Shown in pieces: positions 54,180 through 64,000 of a DNA stretch of 64,000 bases. Position 1 is the stretch's first letter. Each line of letters begins with the position of its first letter. The notes beneath the pieces were generated by a model. The model made no database searches. It was given only the letters and a program-made list of their open reading frames with translations, and was not told the origin of the DNA. Source of the stretch: Armigeres subalbatus (Eukaryota; Arthropoda; Insecta; Diptera; Culicidae). The DNA is taken from contig NC_085140.1 of the NCBI RefSeq assembly GCF_024139115.2, positions 316,885,259-316,949,258 on the forward strand, given 5' to 3'. The translations under genes and the position numbers were made by a program.

Positions 54180-57003
54180 AGATTATGTTTGAATTTCGAC
54201 TCAAGTAGCACACTTGTCACAATATAAGCTATATATAAATAAATCAAGTCATATGTGAGTTGCAGCAACTGAATCATCTTAAATGCGTCAGTCGGGGGTT
54301 TTATTTAGGGTTTAGAATTTAAAAATCTGTCAATGGAAGTCGGAGTTCTTTTGTAAATTTCAGAATTTGCATCCTTTAATTTCCTTAAAAATTTAATTAG
54401 AATAAATAAATCTGATGATGTTTATTCTCAATTGTTCTTTTTTTATTCTTTGTTGACATTTACTTTTATATACGAAACTCGATTGTATATTAAAATTTGA
54501 TGAATTTGTTTGTTCGCACAGTTAATTGTAATTTCATACTTGTTTAGTAACAAGCCATTTAGTTATTTCAAAATGCTCTGCTAGCCTAAATTGTTTGCGG
54601 AGATTTTTTTTGCTTATTTTTGAAGGAATATCTAAAATGATGATATACGCAACTGATTGTTAGTGCTACGTTGCTGTTTCCTTTTTTGAAAGCTCTTTTC
54701 AGACATGTAAAACCGTTTAACTGAGAGTGCATCAATGTAATTCTTAAAAATACTAAAACTAAAATATACTAAAATTCGGAGTTTTACTTAGGCGCAAAAT
54801 CACCACAAACTGCACCACTACAAGTTTCGTCATTTGACGCGCCTCCAGATTCTGGGATGCTCAATCATTTTCTTTTGTCGTGGTTGCTTCTGCCTTCTAC
54901 CATCTTTGTACGCTTGGCTAGCAGCCGAAACACATGAGACGCGATGCAGGTTCGTCGCTTATTAAGTTGTTGTCTTTCGATTATGGTGATTATTCAATTA
55001 ATTCCATACTGATGGCCAGACATTGCGCGTATGGAGCAGCTTCAGCAGTCATATGTTTTTTCTCTGCCCTGCTCGTGTTAGTGTGGATCGATTGATGAAC
55101 CTGCTGTCTACAGCCAAGACGCGACCTATGACTCCGTCGTCCGCCATCCATTCTGTCTGGTGGGAGTTTAATCCATCGAATGCCGGAAAGTGAAATTACA
55201 CAATAAGAAAATTATAGATCACGTCGTTGGTCGGCAGCTCAGCCAGTAGCTGGGGATGGGACGAACGGCTGCTATACCTTCGACACTCGAACTCCGCTAA
55301 TTGTAAGGTGCGAGGTTAGAATTTAAGGCTGGAACAACAGCCAAAGTCCCATATAAGCCCCGGGGAAGGGTATAATCTTCTGAATTAAGACAATGAAGCG
55401 TAGGATGACGGTGCAATAAGTTGAATGATTACCGGAGAAGAGGTGTACGCCCCTGCTCGATCAGTTTTGCGCGACGTCATGCTGTTCCACACCATGCGAT
55501 ACAAAAATTCATACGAGCGCATGTTGCGTCTGTTCATGCTTCCGGGAGTGTGGAAAAGTAAAAAAAAAGAATAACTATATTGGCATAGCAAGGATTTCTG
55601 TTGAAAAGAACAAGACAAATCTTTTTGTGTGTAAAACGTGTGCCTAGTTTAAAGTAAATTTGACACGTCTTAAATAATAAAGTTAACTGCTCTCACACCT
55701 GATTCCATCAAACAATTCAAAGGTTTCCAGTCGTGTTTCCGTTAAAGCGGTACATTATGAAGTAATATTAATATTTTAAACACCACATGTCATGCCTTCA
55801 AATGTTCTCTCAAACCCACTGGCCATGCAAAAGTAAAATCAACTATCGGCGTTGTTGGTTTCTTACTGCTGCTGACAATAACTCAGGAACATTTTTCGAT
55901 CAAGCTTTTCCATTAACACGTCTCCGGGCACGCATGCTTGATTAAGGTTTTTGAATTATGTGCCCAATGTTTGCAAACATTCATCAATGTAATTTGCCGT
56001 ACTTTATTGAAAATTGAGGTGTTATTTATCGATATGGGGCAATAAATTTTGCACGCTACCCGAAAGAGCCAGTTGTTCCGTTTGTTCGCACTCCTCTGTA
56101 CGAGCGTCCACACCGGTAGGATGGTTGTTGTACGTATTCCTAACGTGGAGAGAAGATAGCGCAGAATCGATATTGGCACGATGCGATGGCTGCTCGAGGC
56201 ACTAAGACTGAATTGCCCATCAGCTCGGCAGAAGCGATGCACCTTATAGTGAACGATATTGTTCCGTTCAAACACCGATGAATTTGCGTGCGAGGTGAAA
56301 TTGAAATCCATAAATAATACATCGTCATTGCCAAAGGATGCGGAGAGCTGGGAAAAATACAGTGCATTGCAGATTGTTTGGTATATTTGTAGAAATTCTG
56401 TACAGCATTTTCCACGCTAAGGAGGACAAGTTTGATCCTCCATGTCATCTTACCCCTACTTGTAAAATCTATGATAGCTATTTTTACTTGAACGGTTCGA
56501 ACTATATTGCGACGATTTACAGAATAAATTGAATGGAACAAAAGTAATATCCAAATCAAGATTTGCCTCAAATCAAAATCCATTAAGGGCATTAATTAAA
56601 AACAATGATAAATCATCTAAAATTTCTCTAGGCCGATACAAATATTTAAAAACTATTTTGTCTCCCCCCCCCTCGGATTTTTTCGCCAAAAAATAATATT
56701 TTGAGGGGGCAACAAAATAAAATTTGGATTATTTTGAGAATTCTCAAAACATTCTTTAACAAATCCGAGGAGCCTTTTTTATTCCCCCCCCCCTTCCTTG
56801 ACCTTTCGGAGACCAGTAGGACAAAATGTTAATTAAATATTTGTAAAAGATAAATCTGTGAGTAACATGCTTGTAAAGTATGTTAAAGACTTGGATCCAT
56901 AATTCTTGCAAAACAGGGATCAAAGTTTACGAAATCTCACAATGGGCAATCCACAAGGTACGTCACACCTCTAGCGGGACGAGGGTTGTTTCGAGAAGCG
57001 TGA
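54180..57003. other. Long unassigned stretch
   Basis: No coding region, RNA or element can be supported. 54800-55350 and 55900-56350 are less AT-rich but without recognisable protein motifs; open frames there are short and conflict between strands. C/G homopolymers at 56660-56800 are low complexity. Confidence 0.3.
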
Positions 57004-57280
57004 AAAAACAGCGTGTCTCCAGTTAGCCTTGCGTGCAATTCGTAGGATTGCCAATCCGGAGATGGCGAGTTCGATTCTCCGTCTGGTCTTGGATGTTTTA
57101 GGGTTGGAAACACTGTCGACTCCCTGGGCATAGTGCATCTATTGTACTTGCCGCACAAGATACATACTCATGCAATGGCGGGCATAGAAAAGCTTTCAAT
57201 TGATAACTGAGGAAGTGCTAAGAGAATACTAAGTTGAAAAGCAGGCCAAGTTGGAATGTAGAGCCAGATAAGAAGAGAAA
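57004..57280 (+). mobile_element. tRNA-derived SINE related to Feilai
   Basis: Head GTCTCCAGTTAGCCTTGCGT with B box GTTCGATTC, a body shared with 2353-2629 (ACACTGTCGACTCCCTGGGC, TGATAACTGAGGAAGTGCTA) and an AGAAGAG tail. A perfect 8-bp duplication AAGCGTGA flanks it (56996-57003, 57281-57288). Confidence 0.9.
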
Positions 57281-58221
57281 AAGCGTGACGATGATGGAAG
57301 GGGGTTTGAAAATGACAATTTTTTGCATGACCTACTCTATGGATCTTCCTCAACTGATTTTTGGAAATTATATAATTTTCACCGTCGTGGTCCTAGGACA
57401 TGGCTCACAATTGTAATATTTCCGAACCACGAAACTGGAATCATGCCGTTAGCTCAGATTGTTCTCGCTCTGGTGGCAATGAAGGCGTTCTTAATGGTGA
57501 TCCATTGGTCTTCCACGCTGCCATCTGCGGAATATCTGCAACATGAGTCTCCAGTTCTTCAATGATGGACCTTTTCACCGCGGCATCAATCAGTATCTCT
57601 GTTTGAGTTCATTTATCGTGGTTTCGTGGTTCGTATGGTGGTGTTTATAATATAATAATGTGTAATAGTGTGGTTGTCAACCTTTTGGTCCCATTGGATT
57701 TCACTCCGCCCGACTTCTTGCTGAAAAGCTTTCAAAAATATTAATAATGGTGCGATAATACCTTGTATTACCTCCCACAAGTTTTTATTCCCCTTTCCCA
57801 CAAATATCCATCGTGACGATTCCATCTGACCTTGAATGTGAAGACGTCTGTATATAGGTAGGTATATATATCATCTGTGGTGGAAGGTCTAGGCTTTTTA
57901 ACTCATCGGTGTATCCCTGCAGGCTTCCAGGATGACTCCACCCACTACCACCAAACCTCGAAGATGACTACCCCGAATGGGACAGCATCCCGAGATCCAT
58001 TTTCAGGGAAAAGTAGTTCCATAGAAAGACGCAATAAAGTTTATGGTTTAACCAAAGTTTTTGAATTTTCGTCTAATTAGTTTTAAATGTTATTCTCAAT
58101 ATTTATAACGACACGCAAATGAATTCGACTAAATGGTTTTGGCGAACTATTTTATAAATTAAGCTATTTTTAAAGAGTTTTATCGAAGATTTTGGTTTTA
58201 ATGTGTTTCTAATGGTTGTCT
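57281..58221. other. Unassigned DNA with a weak exon candidate
   Basis: A good splice acceptor (pyrimidine stretch then ATCCCTGCAG, ending 57921) is followed by an open frame to 58078 containing MTTPNGTASRDPFSGKSS. AATAAAG lies at 58032. The peptide matches no family I know. The rest shows nothing. Confidence 0.25.
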
Positions 58222-58470
58222 TGTTGGCCAGATAAGGGAACCCCCTCACAAAGAATAACAAACTAGAGTTCCCTCTCTACACCACGGCAGGCTACTGACT
58301 GATAATTCTGCCAGCAGTTGCAGTTCTCTTTATTTAACAATAGGTATATACAATACAACCATAACAATATTCCTTAATCTATACCAAAGAGCAACTACAA
58401 CTAACCGGCGCCCGCTTGTTATCCATCTTCATCTACAACGAAGCGTCGCACACTACCTGATATTCCAACA
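58222..58470 (-). mobile_element. Solo LTR of a Ty1/copia element
   Basis: A perfect 5-bp duplication TGTCT (58217-58221, 58471-58475) flanks 249 bp that begin TGTTGGAATATC on the minus strand, the usual copia LTR start, and end CCAACA. No internal region remains, so LTR-LTR recombination is likely. Confidence 0.85.
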
Positions 58471-58499
58471 TGTCTAACGGGTGGCAACTGAAAAATTGG

Positions 58500-58690
58500 A
58501 ACTGTATAACACTATATCAACAATACACGGTTCGAGGCCACATCTCTCCTTCCTCATGCCCTGCCCATCGTACCATTCCAGCTTTAGCTACCTTCTGGGT
58601 ACTGGGTTCGCCATTGAGCTGGACGAGCTCCTTCGCCGCCATACAGCAATCTCTTGCCCAACACCAAAGATGGTCTTAAGCACGTTATTG
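58500..58690 (-). pseudogene. RTE LINE 3' fragment
   Basis: On the minus strand the fragment reads LKTIFGVGQEIAVWRR, then ELVQLNGEPSTQKVAKAG and VRWAGH, matching the C-terminal part of RTE copy B (WRRRMNHELAQLYGEP, KVAKAGRARWAGH). An internal deletion joins WAGH directly to a few residues from further on. Remnant only. Confidence 0.75.
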
Positions 58691-58740
58691 CCGTTATTAC
58701 AACTATAAATATTTACAACTGACTTATCTTACCAAACTGA

Positions 58741-59290
58741 CTTAAGTATGTTTTGTCTTTCGCGTATACTAAGTATACGAAGATAGATAGAAGGCTCGGA
58801 GACCCATAGTGTTATATACCAATCGACTCAGCTCGACGAATTGAGGTGATGTCTGTATGTGTGTATGTATGTATGTATATACACACATACACGTGTACAA
58901 AAAAATGTGAGACACACTTTTTTGTACTTAGGCTTATCCGATTGGCTTGCAACAGGTTGCATTCGACGCGGAATCCTTCCTTAATTTTCGCTATTGAAAA
59001 TTGGCTCAATCGTTCATTACGTTCCGGCGTTTTTGAAAAAACATTGTTTTTTTTTACAAAATCTATTTTTATAAAACTGTTTTTTAGGTCTTTATTATCG
59101 ATTATTATTATTATTTAAACTGCTGCAATGCATTGAAATGACAGCAAATAAATGTGAATTGATGGAAATAACTGAATCTATCTACCTAAAGTGCAATTTT
59201 GACCTCTCTTATGTACTTTTCTTGTTACTCTTATGTGATTTCTTGTTTTATAATACACGAGGAAGGCACCATCCCCGCTAGGTGGATTAT
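58741..59290. mobile_element. Dispersed CTTTCGCG/AGGAAGG-ended element
   Basis: It starts near TTTGTCTTTCGCGTATAC and ends near ACACGAGGAAGGCACCATCC with CGCTAGGTGGATTA. It shares several blocks with 52470-52860. A TGTATGTATGTATATACACA microsatellite lies at 58860-58885. Non-coding. Confidence 0.5.
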
Positions 59291-59398
59291 TCTGGTTTTT
59301 TTTTATCAGTCCCACATGTTTCCTTAGAGGGACAATGAATTTACAAATAACTTTGTTGTTTATATGGTGCACTTGTAGGCAGAATCTCCGAATAGAAT

Positions 59399-59465
59399 TG
59401 GTGGTGTGATGGTTATAGTGGAAGGTTGCAAATCTGAAGGTCCATGGTTCGATTCCAAGTTAGTT
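59399..59465 (+). mobile_element. tRNA-like sequence or SINE head
   Basis: A weak A-box-like GTGATGGTTATAGTGGA is followed at the usual distance by a perfect B box GGTTCGATTCC and a T run (Pol III terminator-like). No full cloverleaf; probably a tRNA-derived SINE head or pseudogene. Confidence 0.4.
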
Positions 59466-59667
59466 TTCCTGTTTTTTTTTTCATTGTAGCCGCAAGATGT
59501 TGCAAATAGACTCCACCGCTTGCACTTTTTGTGTTACAAAGAATTCCCACATAAGACGTGCTGACGTTCCACATAAGACGTACCCATAAGCGAAAACAAA
59601 GCGAGAATCACCATTTTTCTGTGGGGGCTGCCTATCCGATTCTGTTTTTTCGCACTTGTATACAAGT

Positions 59668-59956
59668 GGGGCCCTCCTTAGCCGTGCGGTAAGATGCGCG
59701 GCTACAAAGCAAGACCATGCTGAGGGTGGCTGGGTTCGATTCCCGGTGCCGGTCTAGGCAATTTTCGGATTGGAAATTGTCTCGACTTCCCTGGGCATAA
59801 AAAGTATCATCGTGTTAGCCTCATGATATACGAATGCAAAATGGTAACCTGGCTAAGAAACCTCGCAGTTAAAAACTGTGGAAGTGCTTAATGAACACTA
59901 AGCTGCGAGGCGGCTCTGTCCCAGTGTGGGGATGTAATGCCAAGAAGAAGAAGAAG
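59668..59956 (+). mobile_element. Feilai SINE, full-length
   Basis: Starts GGGGCCCTCCTTAGCCGTGC. A box TAGCCGTGCGGTAAG and B box GGTTCGATTCC are intact; the tRNA-unrelated body has TCTCGACTTCCCTGGGCATA and GCGAGGCGGCTCTGTCCCAG; the tail is (AAG)n. It is flanked by an 8-bp duplication ATACAAGT (59660-59667, 59957-59964). Feilai is the abundant tRNA-related SINE described from Aedes aegypti; this copy is the best species clue in the window. Confidence 0.95.
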
Positions 59957-60064
59957 ATACAAGTTTGATAAATTGTTATCATGGCTTGTTATGATGCGTA
60001 ACAGTTTTTGCCTCTCTTTTATCATTGTTCGTTATCTATTGAGAGCGATTTCTGCAAACCCTGC

Positions 60065-60315
60065 TAACTCACTTACTCATTCACTTACTTACTTATTCAT
60101 TTACTCACTTACTCACTCACTTAAGCAGCCACTCATTCTCTCATACGATTATATCTTCATTTGTTGATTTATCTCGTTCGCTTTCTCATTTTTTGGTACT
60201 CTAATGAATAAATAATGTTTTATTCACTCGTTTGCTTACCTTACTCACTCACTCACTCACTTACATTCACTCACTTACACACTCAATTACCTATTCCCTC
60301 ACTCACACACGCACG
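60065..60315. repeat. Tetranucleotide low-complexity (CTCA/CTTA)n
   Basis: Two runs of ACTCACTCACTTACTCATT-type repeats (60065-60135, 60240-60310) with a less regular middle. The Ser/Thr/Leu frames across it are artefacts. Confidence 0.85.
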
Positions 60316-61069
60316 TGGGAAATCTGCACCCTCATCAATTAGCATTTTGATCAGATTCTTCATACTGTCATATATTTTTTTATTAACCAGTTCATTTATA
60401 AGGTGGGCTCAGTCGTGTGTGACACTTTGCGGAGCCGCAATTCTTAAGTATGATATTATTTACAATCTTATCATTTTATCTTAACAGATAGTTGGGAGGG
60501 GACATAGACCATAATACTCGTGGCGACTCAAGGATATAAATTATTGAATACAAGACGGACGGGTAGGGATTTGGGTTTAGGTTATTTCAGCTACTCATCT
60601 GGGCATTTGACGTTTGAAACAATCACATATTAATTATACGGGGTGCACTGGGGTCGCTTTTTGCGCAATTTGTTCTTGGTTGTTTTTGGCCCTTGAAGCT
60701 ATTACAACTTTACGTTTATAGCTCGTAAAAATCTACAAAAAATCATGGAAAAATTAGGTGGAATTTTGGAAATGTCGTGGAATTTGAGGTGATCGAGAAA
60801 TTGATGAAAACCAACCGCGTAGAATGCGAGCTCGGTTTATATAAAGGTCATGTTATCCTTAAAACTGTTTTTATATCACAATAACCAAAAAAAAAACAAA
60901 CTAATTTGAGTGGTTTCGATTATTTTTTTGTTTCCTTGTTGGGTATTTTAATCACTGCGACCATTTGTTAGATCTATTGTGATATATTCTCCATTTGATC
61001 TCGCTTTGTCAAGTTGACGCATCATTTTCATTACTATTTAGAGCAATTGCATTTCCTTGACTACTAGCG
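60316..61069. other. Unassigned DNA, probably including the 3' UTR of the LOA-like LINE
   Basis: Nothing recognisable. The part just before 61070 is the expected position of the 3' UTR of the minus-strand LINE. Confidence 0.3.
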
Positions 61070-62446
61070 TTATCCCAATGCGGTATTATGGTTCTGATGA
61101 ATCGTACTACCATATTGGGACTTGTTCTCCAGCCCCTTGTTGAAAAACTGTAATCTCTTTCTAAAAAATGCCGGACAATGGCATAACAGATGCTCCGAGT
61201 CTTCTACATGTATGCCGCAGAAACGACATACATCATCTTGAAGTTTTCCTAACAGCTTCAAGTGATATCGGCTCGGGCAATGGCCTGCTATAAGACCTGT
61301 ATATGTGTGAGGATCTTTATTGAAAAGAACTAAAATTTTGCGACACTTTTGGTGTGATGAAACGTTTTGACTGCCTCGCAATCAAGGTGTTTTCCAGATG
61401 TTCTCTATTTCAGATTGTTCCCAAGATTTGAGTTCCATTCGAAGACAACACGCAGATACACCAGAAAATGGTTCAGGACCTATGAATGGTCGAATGAACC
61501 AAGTCTGGCCAGCATATCAGCTTGTTCATTGCATTCAATGGCACAATAACCAGGAACCCAATACAGGTTCACTTTGTTACGACTACGCAAGGTTTTGAGT
61601 GACTGAACACATTCCCAAACGAGTTTAGATCTGCATGTTGCTGATTTCAAAGCATTCAATACTGCTTGACTGTGTGCATAATTTACAGCATTCAAGAATA
61701 ACCTGAACTTCAGCTTGGAAAACAGTCGGCCATTTGCCCATGGGAATCGAAATATTTATCCCTGGGCCAGTCACGCCGGCTCCAACTTGAATGCTCAGCT
61801 TTGAATCATCGGTGTAAAATACAATTGATCCTGACCTGAGTGAAGATTTGGTCCACCGTTTGCCCATGTATTTCGATAAATTACATCAAAACAACGATAA
61901 AAATTGTATCTTCTCCTCATCCAGTCATCATTGTTTGTGATACGTGCACACTAAATTTTTTTCACCGAGATCTCAGCATTTTTTGTTTATTTTCCCGAGG
62001 TGGGCACCGCCGAGTTTCAGCAAACATGATTTTTGCCGAGATCTCAGCAAAAGTGACGTTTCAGTTGCTGAGATATAGTAAATATTTTGCCGAAAATCAG
62101 TAATAAACCAAATTTTATGCCGAAGTTCAGTTCTGAAATTTACTGAGCTACAGCGGTGCCCGATTTTGCCGAGCTCGAGAAAGAAAAAGTTAGTGGGTGA
62201 GTTGATACTTGTTTTGTTTAGAATACTCAGATGTCCTTTTAGGTTACCTTCGATGAGGTTTGAATCTCTTTTGATCTTCAAAGCACTCTTCCATGATTTT
62301 AATTGAATAAATTGATCCATTGGAAGCACGTGGAGCAAAGCGGCTAGCGCTTTATTCGGCGTGCTTCTCATTGCATCAGTTATTGAAAGAGTAGCCAATC
62401 TTTGAAGTTTTTTCAACTTTTTCTGAACCACCCTTTCTTTTAACAA
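61070..62446 (-). pseudogene. LOA-like LINE: RT thumb, RNase H and C-terminal zinc motif
   Basis: Reading down the minus strand: RT thumb (LKKLQRLATLSITDAMRSTP, 62446-62200), similar to the end of 9517-10149; a MITE (61949-62195); then RNase H with VFYTDDSKLSIQVGAGVTGP (first Asp kept) and FQAEVQVILECC (Glu kept). After a frameshift near 61640 comes SQAVLNAL, where His replaces the expected Asp, then WVPGYCAIECNEQADMLAR, where Tyr replaces the usual His. The last piece (61070-61381) has LIAGHCPSRYHLKLLGKLQD and the cysteine motif CRFCGIHVEDSEHLLCHC. An in-frame stop lies near 61885. The 5' part is missing. RNase H would have removed template RNA; the substitutions and shifts show decay. Confidence 0.8.
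61949..62195. mobile_element. 247-bp MITE in the LOA-like LINE
   Basis: Inverted ends CACTAAATTTTTTTCACCGA and (complement) CACTAACTTTTTCTTTCTCG, then GAGATCTC/GAGCTCGGC and GGGCACCGC in inverse. CCGAGATCTCAGCA-type motifs recur inside. It splits the LINE frame between INSPT and the residues leading to RNase H. The target duplication is unclear. Confidence 0.7.
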
Positions 62447-62707
62447 CTTTTAACAAATAAAATAGTAAAAAAAAATAAAGCGACGTATGATTATGTCTTT
62501 TCAGCGTTGAATTCAACAAATAAACAGTCCAATCTTTTCATTAAGTTTATTAACAAAAAATGTATACAAAATTAACGCAAAAAATGTCTGTACAGTGCTC
62601 AAAGCATAGATTAACCTTCCTACAGTGCTCAAAAGAACTTCATATTGATGTTGAAAATGTACATTTTGTGGAAGTTTTTGATTTGAAAAATGTATTGGAG
62701 GTAACCA

Positions 62708-62783
62708 CTTTCTTTAGATGGGACTCGAACCCACACCCTTCAGTACGCTTGACTGGTGCTTTTGACCAACTGAGCTACGAAAG
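62708..62783 (-). mobile_element. 76-nt tRNA-like sequence, probably a SINE head
   Basis: On the minus strand a near cloverleaf can be drawn: acceptor CTTTCGT pairs with the 3' end in 6 of 7 positions; the T arm is GTGGG-TTCGAGT-CCCAT; the A box (TAGCTCAGTTGG) and B box (GGTTCGAGTCC) are good. The anticodon stem is only 4 bp, with loop CAAGCGT and A instead of U at position 33, which argues against a working tRNA. SINE or tRNA pseudogene is more likely. Confidence 0.5.
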
Positions 62784-63480
62784 ACCTTCACAACTTAGCC
62801 ACCATTGAATGAGCCCGAGATTTCTCAAATCGGACGCATAGTCGAAGCACTCACAATCCATTTGTCAAGCCAACACTTCCACATGTGTGTAGTACACGTT
62901 CACATTAGAGTGAGCTTGAGTATTTAAATTGTCTGGCGGCTACACACATTCTTCATCAGCAACTGTACTGATCAAGTAGAAGTTGTGTGTGCTATATTGC
63001 CAGTCGGTCGTCAGGCTCAGATCCGACCGCATTGCGTAGGCAAGAGCACGCAACCCGATTTCAGTTCAATCAAAGTTAATTGACCTTTTCCGTCAAAAAT
63101 TTTTATTCGCTCAATCGGTTCTTTATTTTATTTAAGGTATTTTTAAAATTCATAACGAAAATTCGAAAAAGTCACCAAAAAGTCAGCACTGTGCAGCACT
63201 TTTTCGGTTTTTGCTTACGATTTTCAAAATAGTTAGAGGTTTAAAAAATGCGGGTTCTTCGGGAAAGTTGACCTTAACCGATTCAATACGGATTTTTTTT
63301 GTTGTATTTCAACATAAATTTTGGACATTCTGCTTCAAAAACGTATGCAAACCATGAAACAGTAGAAATATGGGGGAAAATATTTTTTTGAGTTCTTCTA
63401 GGGCTTCCAAACCTTCCTTGAGTTCAGATCTTGATGATCTACATAAACAACAAAGCGTTTTACGGGGCCTCAATCCTAAT
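62784..63480. other. Unassigned DNA
   Basis: No gene or clear repeat. TAGAGTGAGCTTGAGTATTTAA and nearby are not diagnostic. Confidence 0.25.
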
Positions 63481-64000
63481 TTGAAGTTGGAAATGCTACT
63501 TGAGACATAATTAAACTATTTTTATCAAATCGCAGTGATACCAGAACATCAATGGTACTCCAAACTATTCTTGAATTCAGATGTTGGAGGTCTACAAGAT
63601 CAACAGAGTAATTCATAAGTTCCCGAGCTTGTGCCTTAGTTGGAGCAGCCCCATGGAACATCATTACAGCAGTATATACAAAATACAACATTCCCAGAAT
63701 ATCTACGGCACTCCAAACAATTCTTGAGTTCAGATCTTGGAGGCCTTCAAGACCAACAGAGTGATTGATAGGTTCCTGAGCTTATGTGTTAGTTGTAAAA
63801 ACCCCATGGGACATGATTAAGTCAATAAAAAAATCTACATTCCCAGAATAGCTACGGTACTCCAAACCATTCTTGAGTTCAGATATTGAAGTTCTACAAC
63901 ACCAACAGAGTATTTCATAGGGTCCTGATCTTGTATGTTAGCTGGAGCAACCCCATGGGACATCATTCCACCAGTATATGCAAATCAAAACATTCCCAGA
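63480..64000. repeat. Tandem array, ~150-bp unit, running off the window
   Basis: The marker ACTCCAAAC.ATTCTTGA.TTCAG recurs at about 63556, 63710 and 63859 (154 and 149 bp apart), with ACATTCCCAGAATA before each unit and CCCCATGGGACAT near the end. The last ACATTCCCAGA is cut by the window edge, so the array continues. Confidence 0.85.

Noticed and set aside
55913..56592. Two overlapping minus-strand frames of 132 and 150 aa
   Set aside because: No family resemblance, competing frames on the other strand, and no splice or start context.
59399..59465. Functional tRNA gene
   Set aside because: Only the B box is good; no acceptor stem or anticodon arm can be folded.
60065..60315. Possible short-repeat array of CRISPR type
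   Set aside because: It is simple tetranucleotide repeat without unique spacers, in a eukaryotic genome.

Overview
The window reads as a repeat-dense stretch of a mosquito nuclear genome, most likely Aedes (Stegomyia). The main reasons are a full-length Feilai-type tRNA-derived SINE with target-site duplication (59668-59956), two copies of a related SINE, RTE/JAM-like, LOA-like and R1-like non-LTR retrotransposons, gypsy-clade LTR elements with env, and many short DNA elements with TA, TTA, TTAA or 8-9 bp duplications. I see no bacterial genes, no CRISPR array and no rRNA.

The only host protein-coding gene I can support is the 3' end of a Partner of inscuteable (Pins/LGN, GPSM-type) orthologue at 11506-12201 on the + strand: two exons, a 68-bp intron, three GoLoco motifs and an Asn/Ser-rich tail. 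Its TPR exons are not recognisable upstream and may lie outside the window.

Layout. 1-11.3 kb: a TIR element (52-994); a non-autonomous Ty3/gypsy element on the minus strand (1166-8638, duplication CATGC) whose 3' LTR is split by a 4.5-kb TTA-duplicating DNA element carrying its own SINE; a deleted LOA-like LINE (9132-10149); small MITEs. 11.5-13 kb: pins and its 3' UTR. 13-18.8 kb: TA- and TTA-type MITEs, one nested in another. 18.8-24.5 kb: a three-level nest, with RTE copy A split by RTE copy B (13-bp duplication) and B split by a TIR element. 25.0-33.1 kb: an almost full-length errantivirus-like element (LTR-gag-pro-pol-env-LTR, minus strand, duplication TACA) broken by frameshifts and by a 701-bp palindromic MITE in integrase. 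33-41 kb: foldback MITEs, a ~150-bp tandem array and a 1.7-kb Foldback-like element (9-bp duplication). 41.6-47.5 kb: a gag fragment beside a 5.0-kb TTAA-bounded element with long inverted arms and two internal satellites (143 bp and 131 bp periods). 48-54 kb: an R1-like LINE cut by a 1.3-kb CAGGG-ended element, which itself holds a TA element, followed by an errantivirus-like int-env fragment with an 88-bp inverted duplication. 54-64 kb: mostly unrecognised AT-rich DNA with SINEs, a solo Copia LTR, an RTE remnant, a LOA-like LINE cut by a 247-bp MITE, a 76-nt tRNA-like sequence and a ~150-bp tandem array running off the end.

Apart from pins, the coding regions belong to selfish elements and nearly all are broken. 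The nesting gives a relative order of insertion at several places. The most unusual items are the 5.0-kb TTAA element with satellites in its arms, the 4.5-kb TTA element with paired CCACGTGG palindromes at each end, a 25-bp primer-binding-site/LTR junction copied into pol, and the snap-back-like inverted duplication in env.
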